A model generated the notes under the pieces. It did no database searches and was not told where the DNA came from. It was given only the letters and a program-made list of their open reading frames with translations. A stretch of DNA of 17,868 nt, taken from NCBI GenBank assembly GCA_039029915.1, contig JBCCFD010000112.1:1-17868 (forward strand), in the 5' to 3' direction. A program made the position numbers and the translations under genes. Below are positions 1 through 7,536 of this stretch, piece by piece; the stretch's first letter is position 1, and each line of letters starts with the position of its first letter. The stretch is from QQUD01 sp039029915 (GTDB taxonomy: Bacteria; Chloroflexota; Anaerolineae; Promineifilales; Promineifilaceae).

Positions 1-900
1 CGGTTAAACTTAGATCAAATTGAAAATCCAGGGACTTTCGCTAATAATGAGTCCAGCAGTGAGATCGCAATACATTTATCAGATGTCGCAATCACCTATC
101 ATCGCCAAGGTCTATTTGATCGATTGCTCGGCGTTGAAGAACCTCCCGCAACGGTTAGCGGCATTAACCTAGACATTAAACGAGGTGAAACGGTTGCCTT
201 AGTGGGTGAATCAGGGAGTGGCAAGTCAACGATCGTACGCACAATCTCAGGGTTGCTACCTGCCAAAAGCGGCGCCATTCAATTCGAAAATTTTGATTTG
301 ACAACCGATGTAGATGATCGACCCATGGAGCTTCGGAAGCGGATTCAAATGATTTTCCAAAATCCGGATGCTTCGCTTAATCCACGCCAATCCGTATCGC
401 AAATTTTTGATCAGCCTCTTAAACTTTACTTCCCAAATATGTCGTCCGAAGAGCGGGAAAAGCGCAAGCTCAATCTGCTCGATCGGGTTAGATTGCCGCA
501 TAAATATCTTTCTAGGTACCCGGCTCAACTGTCTGGAGGTGAAAAACAGCGCGTGGCGATTGCCCGGGCTTTTGCAGCTGAGCCAGATGTTGTGCTGTGC
601 GACGAAGTAACATCAGCGCTGGATGTATCTGTACAGGCATCAGTCCTTGAGTTGCTTGATGAGCTACAGCGTGAAGAGAAAGTAACCTACATTTTCATCA
701 CGCATGATTTGGCCGTGGTGCGGGCGTTTGCAGATCGGGTTGCGGTGCTTTTCCAAGGGCGATTGTGTGAAGTTGGCACGGTTGAAGAAATTTATAGCCC
801 ACCATTCCATCCATATACCCAGAAGCTTCTAAGCGCCGTGTTGGAACCGGACCCGGATCATCGACCCGTTTTGATACCGGAGGATGAGCCACTACATTAG
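1..900 (+). CDS. Oligopeptide/dipeptide ABC transporter ATP-binding protein, C-terminal part (5' end outside window)
   Basis: The reading frame is open from base 1, so the gene starts upstream; a TTG at 124 is not needed as a start. Counting codons from base 1, an ABC ATPase shows Walker A GESGSGKST (69-77), Q-loop FQNPDASLNPR (Gln120), signature LSGGEKQR (177-184), Walker B VVLCDE (Asp201/Glu202) and switch His235 in FITHD. The end, EIYSPPFHPYTQKLL, is the C-terminal tail typical of oligopeptide/nickel (OppD/OppF, DppD/DppF) ATPases. Such proteins energise import of peptides or related solutes through a membrane permease pair. Codons 1-30 (NPGTFANNESSSE followed by IAIHLSDVAITY) look like a linker followed by the first strand of an ABC module, so the intact protein may be a fused double ATPase; this is inference. 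The gene is closed by the hairpin at 987-1022, so it ends its own operon. Confidence 0.93.
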   Translation, partial: RLNLDQIENPGTFANNESSSEIAIHLSDVAITYHRQGLFDRLLGVEEPPATVSGINLDIKRGETVALVGESGSGKSTIVRTISGLLPAKSGAIQFENFDLTTDVDDRPMELRKRIQMIFQNPDASLNPRQSVSQIFDQPLKLYFPNMSSEEREKRKLNLLDRVRLPHKYLSRYPAQLSGGEKQRVAIARAFAAEPDVVLCDEVTSALDVSVQASVLELLDELQREEKVTYIFITHDLAVVRAFADRVAVLFQGRLCEVGTVEEIYSPPFHPYTQKLLSAVLEPDPDHRPVLIPEDEPLH

Positions 901-903
901 CAG

Positions 904-931
904 GAAGAAAAGAGAAAAGCGTAGAGAGCAA
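904..931. repeat. Purine-rich degenerate heptad repeat
   Basis: Directly after the ABC gene stop codon, the sequence runs as four imperfect 7-nt units: GAAGAAA, AGAGAAA, AGCGTAG and AGAGCAA. A closely similar tract follows the stop codon at 6382. It contains no gene. The units are degenerate, so calling this a tandem repeat is a reading of short sequence. Confidence 0.4.
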
Positions 932-986
932 AAAGAATATAATTAGCGTCGGGATTTCCCGATGTATCCGATGAAGAGGAGTGAGG

Positions 987-1022
987 AAAATGAGCGTGGT
1001 GAATGGTCGCCACGCTCATTTT
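987..1022 (+). terminator. Intrinsic terminator hairpin after the ABC transporter gene
   Basis: A perfect 13-bp inverted repeat, AAAATGAGCGTGG (987-999) and CCACGCTCATTTT (1010-1022), encloses a 10-nt loop. The A-rich 5' side and T-run 3' side make it usable in both directions. It lies 86 nt after the ABC stop and 63 nt before the next start, so it should insulate the ABC operon from the hydrolase operon. The T-run is only four bases. Confidence 0.8.
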
Positions 1023-1085
1023 GGTTACTTGGAGTAGGACAATAACGAGCTGATTAGCTGAAATGTCGACGAGCTAAGATTTATT

Positions 1086-3107
1086 ATGTTTCCAGATAAC
1101 GCATTTGACATTGAGATTAAAAAAGATTTCCCGTTTGCCGTAGGGGTTTGGGATGAGGTGTGGATTCCGTTGTCGGATGGGGTGCGATTAGCGGCTCGGA
1201 TTTGGATGCCGAAGGGGGCGAACCGATCACCTGTGCCAGCAGTTTTGGAGGCGATTCCATATCGAATTCGAGACGGCCGTTTACTCGACGACAGCCGCAT
1301 CCATCCCTACTTTGCCGGACACGGTTTTGCCAGCGTACGAGTTGATCTAAGAGGCTGTGGTGACTCAGAAGGCATCTTAGAAGATGAATATTTAGAGCTT
1401 GAGCAAAATGACTTAATTGAAGTGATTCACTGGTTGGCAACACAAGATTGGTGCAACGGCCGTATCGGCATGATGGGCTTATCTTGGGGTGGCTTCAACT
1501 CACTACAGGTTGCAGCACGAGCACCTGAACCGCTCAAAGCCATCATTGCGGTCGGGGCAACCGTCGATCGATATAACGATGACGTGCATTACAAAAATGG
1601 CTGCCATCTAAACGAGCATTTTGGCTGGGGGTCTTCGTTTATGGCGTTCCAAACCCGCCCACCCGACCCGCTGACCGTAGGTAATAAATGGCGCGAAATG
1701 TGGCTAGCACGTTTAGAAAATCTCCCCTTTTTCCCTGAAACATGGTTAGCGCATCCAACAAAAGATGATTACTGGAAACACGGCTCAGTGAGTGAATCGT
1801 ATAAGTCGTTTAAAGCAGCCGTCATGATTATTAGCGGCTGGGGGGACGCGTATGTCAATGCGGTGCCCCGTCTATTTGAAAATTTAGATCCCCCTTGCTA
1901 CGCTATTGCGGGGCCTTGGGCCCATCAATATCCCCATCTCGTCACGCCCGGGCCAGCTATCGATTTTTTAGGTGAAGCGGTACGCTGGTGGACCCACTGG
2001 CTCAAGGGAGAGCCTACAGATTTAGACGCGGTGCCACGCTACCGCGCCTACTGCCAAACAGGCAGCAAGCCAGAGTCATTTGCCGATCAGGTGTCGGGGC
2101 ATTGGATGGGGATTAATAAACGGCCGTCTTTGCACACAAAAACCTTTCACCTAACGCCAGTCGGCTTGCAAACAGAACCAGCCGCTTGTGATGGCATCAC
2201 GATTCATTCACCGGTAGATACAGGCACCTGTGGCGGCGAGCTGATTCCCCACTGCCGTGGCCCAGAAGTGCCGCAGGAGCAGTCACCTGATGATGCTCGA
2301 AGCACAATTTTTGATTCAGACCCATTGCTGAAACCAGTGGCGATTTGGGGAGATACGGCCTTAACGCTAATCCTGACCTCAAATGCCCCAACCGGCAATC
2401 TCATTGTGCGGCTTTGCGATGTGGGGCCAGATGAGTCGTCTGAACGGGTCACTTTGGGCATGATCAATTTGATGCACCGTGAGGGAAATGAGCAGGCAAT
2501 TCCGGTCCCTGTTGGTGAGCCGATGAACATCAAGCTAAGACTCGATCATGTCTGTCATCAATTCCCAGTGGGACATAAAATTCGTCTGGCGCTTTCCACG
2601 GCGTATTGGCCGCTTGTCGTGCCAGAAGTACATAATCCGGTGCTGACTCTAAACAATGTAGGTATTCTTGAACTGCCTATTGCAAATGTCGAATTTGATG
2701 AACAGGCGTGTGGCATAAAAACGGCCGTTATGCCACCACCTGCTCAAATGAACACACTGCGCCAACCAAAGAACGATCGTCGCTACACGCAAGACCAGAC
2801 CCGCAAGCATTCTTACTTTGAAATTCTAGACGATTATGGGGCTGTCGAAATCGTCGAAAATGGTATGATCAACGACGGCATTAAACGAGAGTCTTATTCA
2901 ATCGAATGGGGCAATCCATTATCTGCCCAAGCAAGCATCCACTGGACACAAATTGTGGCTAGAGGCGACTGGGAAATTCGCACCGAAACGAAGACCACCC
3001 TAGCCTGTGATGCCCAAGCTTTCCATCTCACCGCACAGGTCACAGCTTATGAAAATGACCAAAAGGTTTGGGACAAACAATGGCAGACCAACCTTCCTCG
3101 TCTGTAG
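1086..3107 (+). CDS. CocE/NonD family hydrolase (peptidase S15-like alpha/beta hydrolase)
   Basis: The 673-residue protein has the architecture of cocaine esterase/X-Pro dipeptidyl-peptidase-like hydrolases, which cleave acyl ester or amide bonds. An alpha/beta-hydrolase core (about 20-300) opens with WIPLSDGVRLAARIWMP and contains DLRGCGDSEG. The likely nucleophile is Ser133 in GLSWGGF, with Asp254 in SGWGDAY and His280 in GPWAHQY as the rest of the triad. A beta-rich C-terminal domain (about 330-560) and an extra tail of about 100 residues follow. No signal peptide is seen, so it is probably cytoplasmic. The start ATG has only a weak ribosome site. It is a full-length paralogue of the gene at 4370-6382, with the transporter gene between them. 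The true substrate cannot be read from sequence; the upstream peptide transporter makes peptides or acylated amides possible, as inference. Confidence 0.93.
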   Translation: MFPDNAFDIEIKKDFPFAVGVWDEVWIPLSDGVRLAARIWMPKGANRSPVPAVLEAIPYRIRDGRLLDDSRIHPYFAGHGFASVRVDLRGCGDSEGILEDEYLELEQNDLIEVIHWLATQDWCNGRIGMMGLSWGGFNSLQVAARAPEPLKAIIAVGATVDRYNDDVHYKNGCHLNEHFGWGSSFMAFQTRPPDPLTVGNKWREMWLARLENLPFFPETWLAHPTKDDYWKHGSVSESYKSFKAAVMIISGWGDAYVNAVPRLFENLDPPCYAIAGPWAHQYPHLVTPGPAIDFLGEAVRWWTHWLKGEPTDLDAVPRYRAYCQTGSKPESFADQVSGHWMGINKRPSLHTKTFHLTPVGLQTEPAACDGITIHSPVDTGTCGGELIPHCRGPEVPQEQSPDDARSTIFDSDPLLKPVAIWGDTALTLILTSNAPTGNLIVRLCDVGPDESSERVTLGMINLMHREGNEQAIPVPVGEPMNIKLRLDHVCHQFPVGHKIRLALSTAYWPLVVPEVHNPVLTLNNVGILELPIANVEFDEQACGIKTAVMPPPAQMNTLRQPKNDRRYTQDQTRKHSYFEILDDYGAVEIVENGMINDGIKRESYSIEWGNPLSAQASIHWTQIVARGDWEIRTETKTTLACDAQAFHLTAQVTAYENDQKVWDKQWQTNLPRL

Positions 3108-4348
3108 AAGATTTAAACTACCTTCAACGTTTTTTAACCTCCTTCGAAATCCCTGCTTACCGCTGGATATGGCTCAACTCTGTCTTTGGCTCAATGCGGT
3201 TGATCAACACATTTGTGGTGCGCGGTTGGCTGGTGTTAACCTTAACCAACTCTCCTTTCTGGGTGGGGGCAGCCCCAGCCATGCGCGGCATCACCCAAAT
3301 CCTTCTGGGCGTTTTTGCTGGCGTTCTTCTCGACCGAATCGATCGCAAAGCCGCTTTTATGATTGCGGAAGTCGGTACCACCATCGTCTCTGGCCTTATG
3401 GCCGTGTTAGTTTTTACGGATCAAATCGCTTTATGGCATATCTTTGTCGCGAGCTTCTTTGAAGGGGCCTTTATGGCAATCCGCTGGCCCGTCATTAACA
3501 CGATGGTTTTACAAACGGTTGGACCCGAACGAGTTCTCAATGCGTCGGCGTCGCAAATGCTTGGCTTCAATTTAGGCAACGTCATCGCCTCCTTTCTGGC
3601 GGGCATTATTGTCGATCGTTTTGGGATTGGCAGTGGCTACCTTTTTGGCACGGGCATGGGCGTTGTGGCTTCAATCTGCATTCTTTTCATCTCAGGCAAC
3701 TTCAAACCAGTTGCTCAAGAGGAAACAATTTCAATCAAAGCGTCAATTTCCGAAGGGATAACCTATATCAAAACCCACACCACGTTAATGTATTTGATTG
3801 CATTAGCCCTGCTCATGTCATTCTTGGGCTGGTCAAACTTCTCAATGCTTCCTGTTGTGGCTCGAGATGTTTTGCTTGTTGAAGCATCAGGGTTAGGTTT
3901 TCTCACTTCAGCTGGGGCAGTTGGCTCATTAATCTCAACGGCCGTTATTGCTGGCCTCGGCAACTTTAAGGACAAAACTCGCCTCATTATTTGGGCTGGA
4001 GTCGGCACAACGATTGGCATTTTGGCCTTCTCCCTCTCATCCAACTTCTTCTTATCGCTTGTGCTTATATTCTTCATGCAGGGAGCACTCATGGCGTTTG
4101 AAGTAACCATTACCGCTACCGTCCTCCTCGTCACAGATGATAAGATGCAGGGACGAGTTCAGGGTATTTATACACAGGTCTTTGGATTTACGTGGGTGGG
4201 TGGCATCGTCCTCGGCGCCATTGCTGAATTTACGGGTGCCCCAATCGCCATTGCTATTGGGGGCATTGGTATTGGTCTCACCATTTTCCTCCTTAAAGGC
4301 CGAATTGGAGATCAAACTTCAGAGCCTGAAAGTATTGAAGTTTCTTAG
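3080..4348 (+). CDS. Major facilitator superfamily transporter
   Basis: The 422-residue protein is strongly hydrophobic with about 10-12 membrane segments, starting near residue 28. It carries the MFS loop 2-3 signature in the form GVLLDRIDRKAAF, a degenerate GxLaDRxGRk. The family uses ion gradients to move small molecules across the inner membrane; the soluble N-terminus and general look fit drug/solute exporters of the MFS_1/MFS_3 type, but direction and substrate are unknown. The frame could open at a TTG (3068), but the ATG at 3080 is the better start. Either way the gene overlaps the end of the preceding hydrolase (28 nt from the ATG), a sign of translational coupling. It sits between the two paralogous hydrolases, which suggests it moves their substrate or product. 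Confidence 0.9.
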   Translation: MADQPSSSVEDLNYLQRFLTSFEIPAYRWIWLNSVFGSMRLINTFVVRGWLVLTLTNSPFWVGAAPAMRGITQILLGVFAGVLLDRIDRKAAFMIAEVGTTIVSGLMAVLVFTDQIALWHIFVASFFEGAFMAIRWPVINTMVLQTVGPERVLNASASQMLGFNLGNVIASFLAGIIVDRFGIGSGYLFGTGMGVVASICILFISGNFKPVAQEETISIKASISEGITYIKTHTTLMYLIALALLMSFLGWSNFSMLPVVARDVLLVEASGLGFLTSAGAVGSLISTAVIAGLGNFKDKTRLIIWAGVGTTIGILAFSLSSNFFLSLVLIFFMQGALMAFEVTITATVLLVTDDKMQGRVQGIYTQVFGFTWVGGIVLGAIAEFTGAPIAIAIGGIGIGLTIFLLKGRIGDQTSEPESIEVS

Positions 4349-4369
4349 GCAATAGCAAGCAGGTGAATC

Positions 4370-6382
4370 ATGTCGTTTAACGTCTTTAATCACAATGATA
4401 TGCAGATCAAGCAAGAATATTCTCATCAAACTGAGGTCATCGAGCGCTGGATTCCGATGCCGGATGGGGTGCAGTTGGCAGCGCGGATTTGGTTACCAAT
4501 CGATGCCGCTCAGCATCCCGTACCCGCCCTCTTAGAATATTTGCCCTATCGCAAAAATGACCGCACGCTGTGGCGAGATTCAATTCGACATCCGTATCTA
4601 GCCGGTCACGGCTACGCCTCAATCCGGGTTGATATCCGGGGAAATGGGGATTCCGACGGATTGATGCTAGACGAATACAGTCAGCAGGAGCTAGATGATG
4701 CGCTTGTGGTCATGGCCTGGTTAGAAAAGCAAGATTGGTGTACTGGCAGTGTTGGGATATTTGGCAAATCTTGGGGCGGGTTTAACGGGCTGCAAATTGC
4801 AGCCTTAAAACCACCTCAACTCAAAGCGATCATCACCATAGCCTCGACGGATAATCGGTACACAGATGATGTGCACTATATGGGCGGCGCGCTTTTAGCA
4901 AACGAAATGCTCTCTTGGGCTTCATTTATGCTCAATTATAATGCTGCGCCACCTGACCCGCGCTTTGTCGGCGAAATGTGGCGGGAAATGTGGCAGCACC
5001 GGCTAGAAAATACGCCCCCTTTTGTCGAAGAATGGCTAGCTCACCAGCGGTATGATGCGTATTGGAAACACGGGTCTGTTTGCGAAAATTATGAGGATAT
5101 TGAGTGTGCCGTTTATGCGGTTGGGAGCTGGGCAGATGGCTACACAAACGCTGTGCCCCGCTTGTTACAAAATCTCTCCTGCCCGAAAAAAGGACTGCTA
5201 GGCCCTTGGGCGCACAACTTCCCTGAAAACAGTAGCCCTATGCCTGCCATTGGCTTTCTACAGGAGAGTTTACGCTGGTGGGATTATTGGCTGAAGGGGA
5301 TTGAAACGGCCGTTATGGACGAGCCCCTACTCCGCTCATGGATACAGCACAGCTTTCCACCCGATACAAACCGAAAAGACAGCGCTGGGTATTGGGTGGT
5401 TGACCCAGCTTGGCCAACGCCTCATGTCGCATCCCAGATGATTCAATTCGAGCAGTCTGGTTCAGGTAAAAGCGCTATTGGCACAAACCTGCTCTGTGGA
5501 TTAGACAGTGGGCCTTGGCTCACCTTTGGAGAGTCGGGCGGGTTTGCCCCTGACCAGCAGGGGGACAACGGCCGTTCCCTCACCTACACCACGCCCTCGC
5601 AGGAAAAAACGGCCGTTTTAGGTCATCCAGTTGCACATCTAACCGTCAAAGTCGATCAGCCACAGGCCAATCTAGCGGTGCGCTTGTGTGATGTAGCCCC
5701 AGATGGTAGCAGCACGTTGGTCACCTATGGCTTGCTCAATTTGAGCCATCGGAATGGGTCTGAACAGCCAGAGCCTATGCCAGTAGAGTCGGCCGTTGCT
5801 GTTGAGGTGCCGCTCAATCTATGCGGCCATGAGATTGCTGAAGGGCATCGATGGCAGGTCGCCGTTTCGCCGAGCTATTGGCCACATTTATGGCCATCAC
5901 CCCATCCTGTCACGCTCACAGTAAACTCTTGTGCGTTAGAGCTGCCTGTTCGGCAGGGCCACGCGGGCGATAAAGAAATACGGCCGTTTCTCCCGCCCGA
6001 ATGCGCTGAGCCTGTTAAAATCAAACCGCTTTCTGCAGGCGCATCCACATTTGACATCACCGTTGATCGTCTGACCCAAACGCGGCGGCGCACTATTTTT
6101 GAGGATTCAGGCTCAGGCCAATTTGAGGATGGGTTGATTTTTGGAAGTTCATCCGAAGACAGCTATGAACTGCAAATTAATGATCCACTTTCAGCCAAGG
6201 TCACCTGCCGCCAAACGCAGCATTTCTCCTTTAATGATTGGCAGGTCTCGGTCAAAACGTTCAGCCAAATGACCTGTGACGCACACAACTTCTATATTCT
6301 CAATGAGATCACAACGTTTATTGGAGACGAACAGTTCTTCAACCAAAAATGGGAGAGGGTGATTGAGCGGGATTATCAATAA
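4370..6382 (+). CDS. CocE/NonD family hydrolase, second paralogue
   Basis: The 670-residue protein matches the hydrolase at 1086-3107 along its whole length: for example QDWCTGSVGIFGKSWGGFNG here against QDWCNGRIGMMGLSWGGFNS there. The predicted triad is Ser134 (GKSWGGF), Asp256 (WADGYTNAVPR) and His282 (GPWAHNF). The C-terminal beta domain and the additional tail (from about residue 560) are also kept, so both copies look active. The start ATG has AGGTG 4 nt upstream. The gene begins 21 nt after the transporter stop, so it belongs to the same operon. Divergence is high enough that this is an old duplication, with likely different substrate preference. No signal peptide is visible, and the reaction (ester or amide hydrolysis) is known only at family level. 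Confidence 0.93.
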   Translation: MSFNVFNHNDMQIKQEYSHQTEVIERWIPMPDGVQLAARIWLPIDAAQHPVPALLEYLPYRKNDRTLWRDSIRHPYLAGHGYASIRVDIRGNGDSDGLMLDEYSQQELDDALVVMAWLEKQDWCTGSVGIFGKSWGGFNGLQIAALKPPQLKAIITIASTDNRYTDDVHYMGGALLANEMLSWASFMLNYNAAPPDPRFVGEMWREMWQHRLENTPPFVEEWLAHQRYDAYWKHGSVCENYEDIECAVYAVGSWADGYTNAVPRLLQNLSCPKKGLLGPWAHNFPENSSPMPAIGFLQESLRWWDYWLKGIETAVMDEPLLRSWIQHSFPPDTNRKDSAGYWVVDPAWPTPHVASQMIQFEQSGSGKSAIGTNLLCGLDSGPWLTFGESGGFAPDQQGDNGRSLTYTTPSQEKTAVLGHPVAHLTVKVDQPQANLAVRLCDVAPDGSSTLVTYGLLNLSHRNGSEQPEPMPVESAVAVEVPLNLCGHEIAEGHRWQVAVSPSYWPHLWPSPHPVTLTVNSCALELPVRQGHAGDKEIRPFLPPECAEPVKIKPLSAGASTFDITVDRLTQTRRRTIFEDSGSGQFEDGLIFGSSSEDSYELQINDPLSAKVTCRQTQHFSFNDWQVSVKTFSQMTCDAHNFYILNEITTFIGDEQFFNQKWERVIERDYQ

Positions 6383-6394
6383 TGAAGAAAGAAG

Positions 6395-6422
6395 AGAGAA
6401 AAGAGAAAAGAGCAGAGACAAA
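6395..6422. repeat. Purine-rich degenerate heptad repeat, second copy
   Basis: Four 7-nt units in phase: AGAGAAA twice, then AGAGCAG and AGACAAA. The tract starts 12 nt after the stop of the second hydrolase and resembles the tract at 904-931 in both composition and position just after a stop codon. Confidence 0.45.
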
Positions 6423-6427
6423 ATGAC

Positions 6428-6483
6428 AAGGTGATAAGGTGAAACTGTCACTCAAACATTGCTACTCTGCCACCTTGAACCTT
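6428..6483. repeat. AAGGTG direct repeat with inverted CACCTT partner
   Basis: AAGGTG occurs twice with 8-nt spacing at 6428-6441, and the complementary CACCTT followed by ACCTT lies at 6471-6483. The arms can pair around a loop of 29 nt with an internal mismatch. It lies in the 143-nt gap before the dehydrogenase gene. There is no T-run, so it is not a clear terminator; it could be an mRNA structure in a long operon or a remnant of repeat expansion. Confidence 0.35.
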
Positions 6484-6525
6484 TGCTATTTAATAACTTT
6501 GGTCACAAAGTAATAAAGGAGCGCT

Positions 6526-7533
6526 ATGTCAAAATTTTTATTGGTTTTGGGGGAAAATCAGCTATCTGATGAGGAGATTGAGTCGATCAAAGCGCAATTA
6601 CCGGTTGGGATGTCGTTTGTGCAGTGCGATGATGTGGAAACGGCCGTTCAATATGCCGACGAAATTGAAATCTGTGCGGGCTGGTGCGGGCCAAAATATT
6701 TACAGCATTTTCCCAACTTAAAGTGGGCTCAGGTTTGGGCGGCTGGGGCCAACTGGATTTTAAAGCATCCGGAGCTACAGAAACGGCCGTTTGTATTAAC
6801 CAACGGTTCTGGCATCCACGCAGTCAATATCACTGAGCATATCTTTGCTTTTATTCTGCAGCATGCCCGCGGCTTACGCCTGCTGCACGAAGCCCAAAAG
6901 GCCCACCATTGGGTCAACATTGTTCATCCATCGGAGCCCTATCCGGATGAGCGGTTTCCTTTTAGTTCGGGAAATTTAACCGAGCTGCCGGGTAAAACGA
7001 TATTACTGCTGGGCGTTGGCGCAATTGGGGAACGCACGGCCAAAATCGCCAAAGCGTTTGATATGCACGTTATCGGCTTGCGAAACAACCCTCAAAAAGG
7101 CTCCCCCTTTGTAGACGAAATGGTTGGAAGTCAACAGCTGCTTGAGGTCATTCCTAGAGCAGATTTTATCGTTTCTAGCCTGCCTTCAACCCCTGAAACA
7201 CACCATTTTTTAAACAAAGAGGCGATTGATTTGATGAAAACCACTGCCTTCGTCGTCAATGTGGGGCGAGGTGATAACATTGAGGAAGAGGCGCTGCTTG
7301 ATGCCCTGCGTCGCAACGCCATTGCAGGGGCGGCATTAGATGTGGTTGAACAAGAGCCGCTACCAGGAGACGCGCCCCATTGGGATATGCCTAATTTAAC
7401 GATTACGTCCCATTATTCAGGCAGCTCACCCCATTATCACCAGCGAGCCTTAGTCATATTGCTCGATAATTTAGAACGATATAAAAATAACGAGCCATTG
7501 CGAAATGTGGTGGATAAACAGGCAGGATATTAG
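6526..7533 (+). CDS. D-2-hydroxyacid dehydrogenase (NAD(P)-dependent)
   Basis: The 335-residue protein interconverts a 2-oxoacid and a D-2-hydroxyacid using a nicotinamide cofactor, as known for the 2-Hacid_DH family. The Rossmann motif is GVGAIG at 163-168. The catalytic Arg, Glu and His can be placed at Arg248 (NVGRGD), Glu277 (VVEQEP) and His296 (TSHYSG); the Arg-Glu spacing of 29 matches phosphoglycerate dehydrogenase. The substrate domain is formed by residues 1-about 110 and the C-terminus. The ATG is well supported by AAGGAG (6516-6521) 4 nt upstream. A 143-nt gap with repeats separates it from the hydrolase, and only 3 nt separate it from the next gene. It may reduce or oxidise an acid released by the hydrolases, which is inference. 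Glyoxylate/hydroxypyruvate reductase activity is an alternative within the same family. Confidence 0.92.
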   Translation: MSKFLLVLGENQLSDEEIESIKAQLPVGMSFVQCDDVETAVQYADEIEICAGWCGPKYLQHFPNLKWAQVWAAGANWILKHPELQKRPFVLTNGSGIHAVNITEHIFAFILQHARGLRLLHEAQKAHHWVNIVHPSEPYPDERFPFSSGNLTELPGKTILLLGVGAIGERTAKIAKAFDMHVIGLRNNPQKGSPFVDEMVGSQQLLEVIPRADFIVSSLPSTPETHHFLNKEAIDLMKTTAFVVNVGRGDNIEEEALLDALRRNAIAGAALDVVEQEPLPGDAPHWDMPNLTITSHYSGSSPHYHQRALVILLDNLERYKNNEPLRNVVDKQAGY

Positions 7534-7536
7534 GAA

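Noticed and set aside
1117..1443. Antisense and out-of-frame reading frames longer than 60 codons within the hydrolase and other genes.
   Set aside because: They lie wholly inside strongly supported genes, show no family motif and have no ribosome site; they are by-products of the coding frame.
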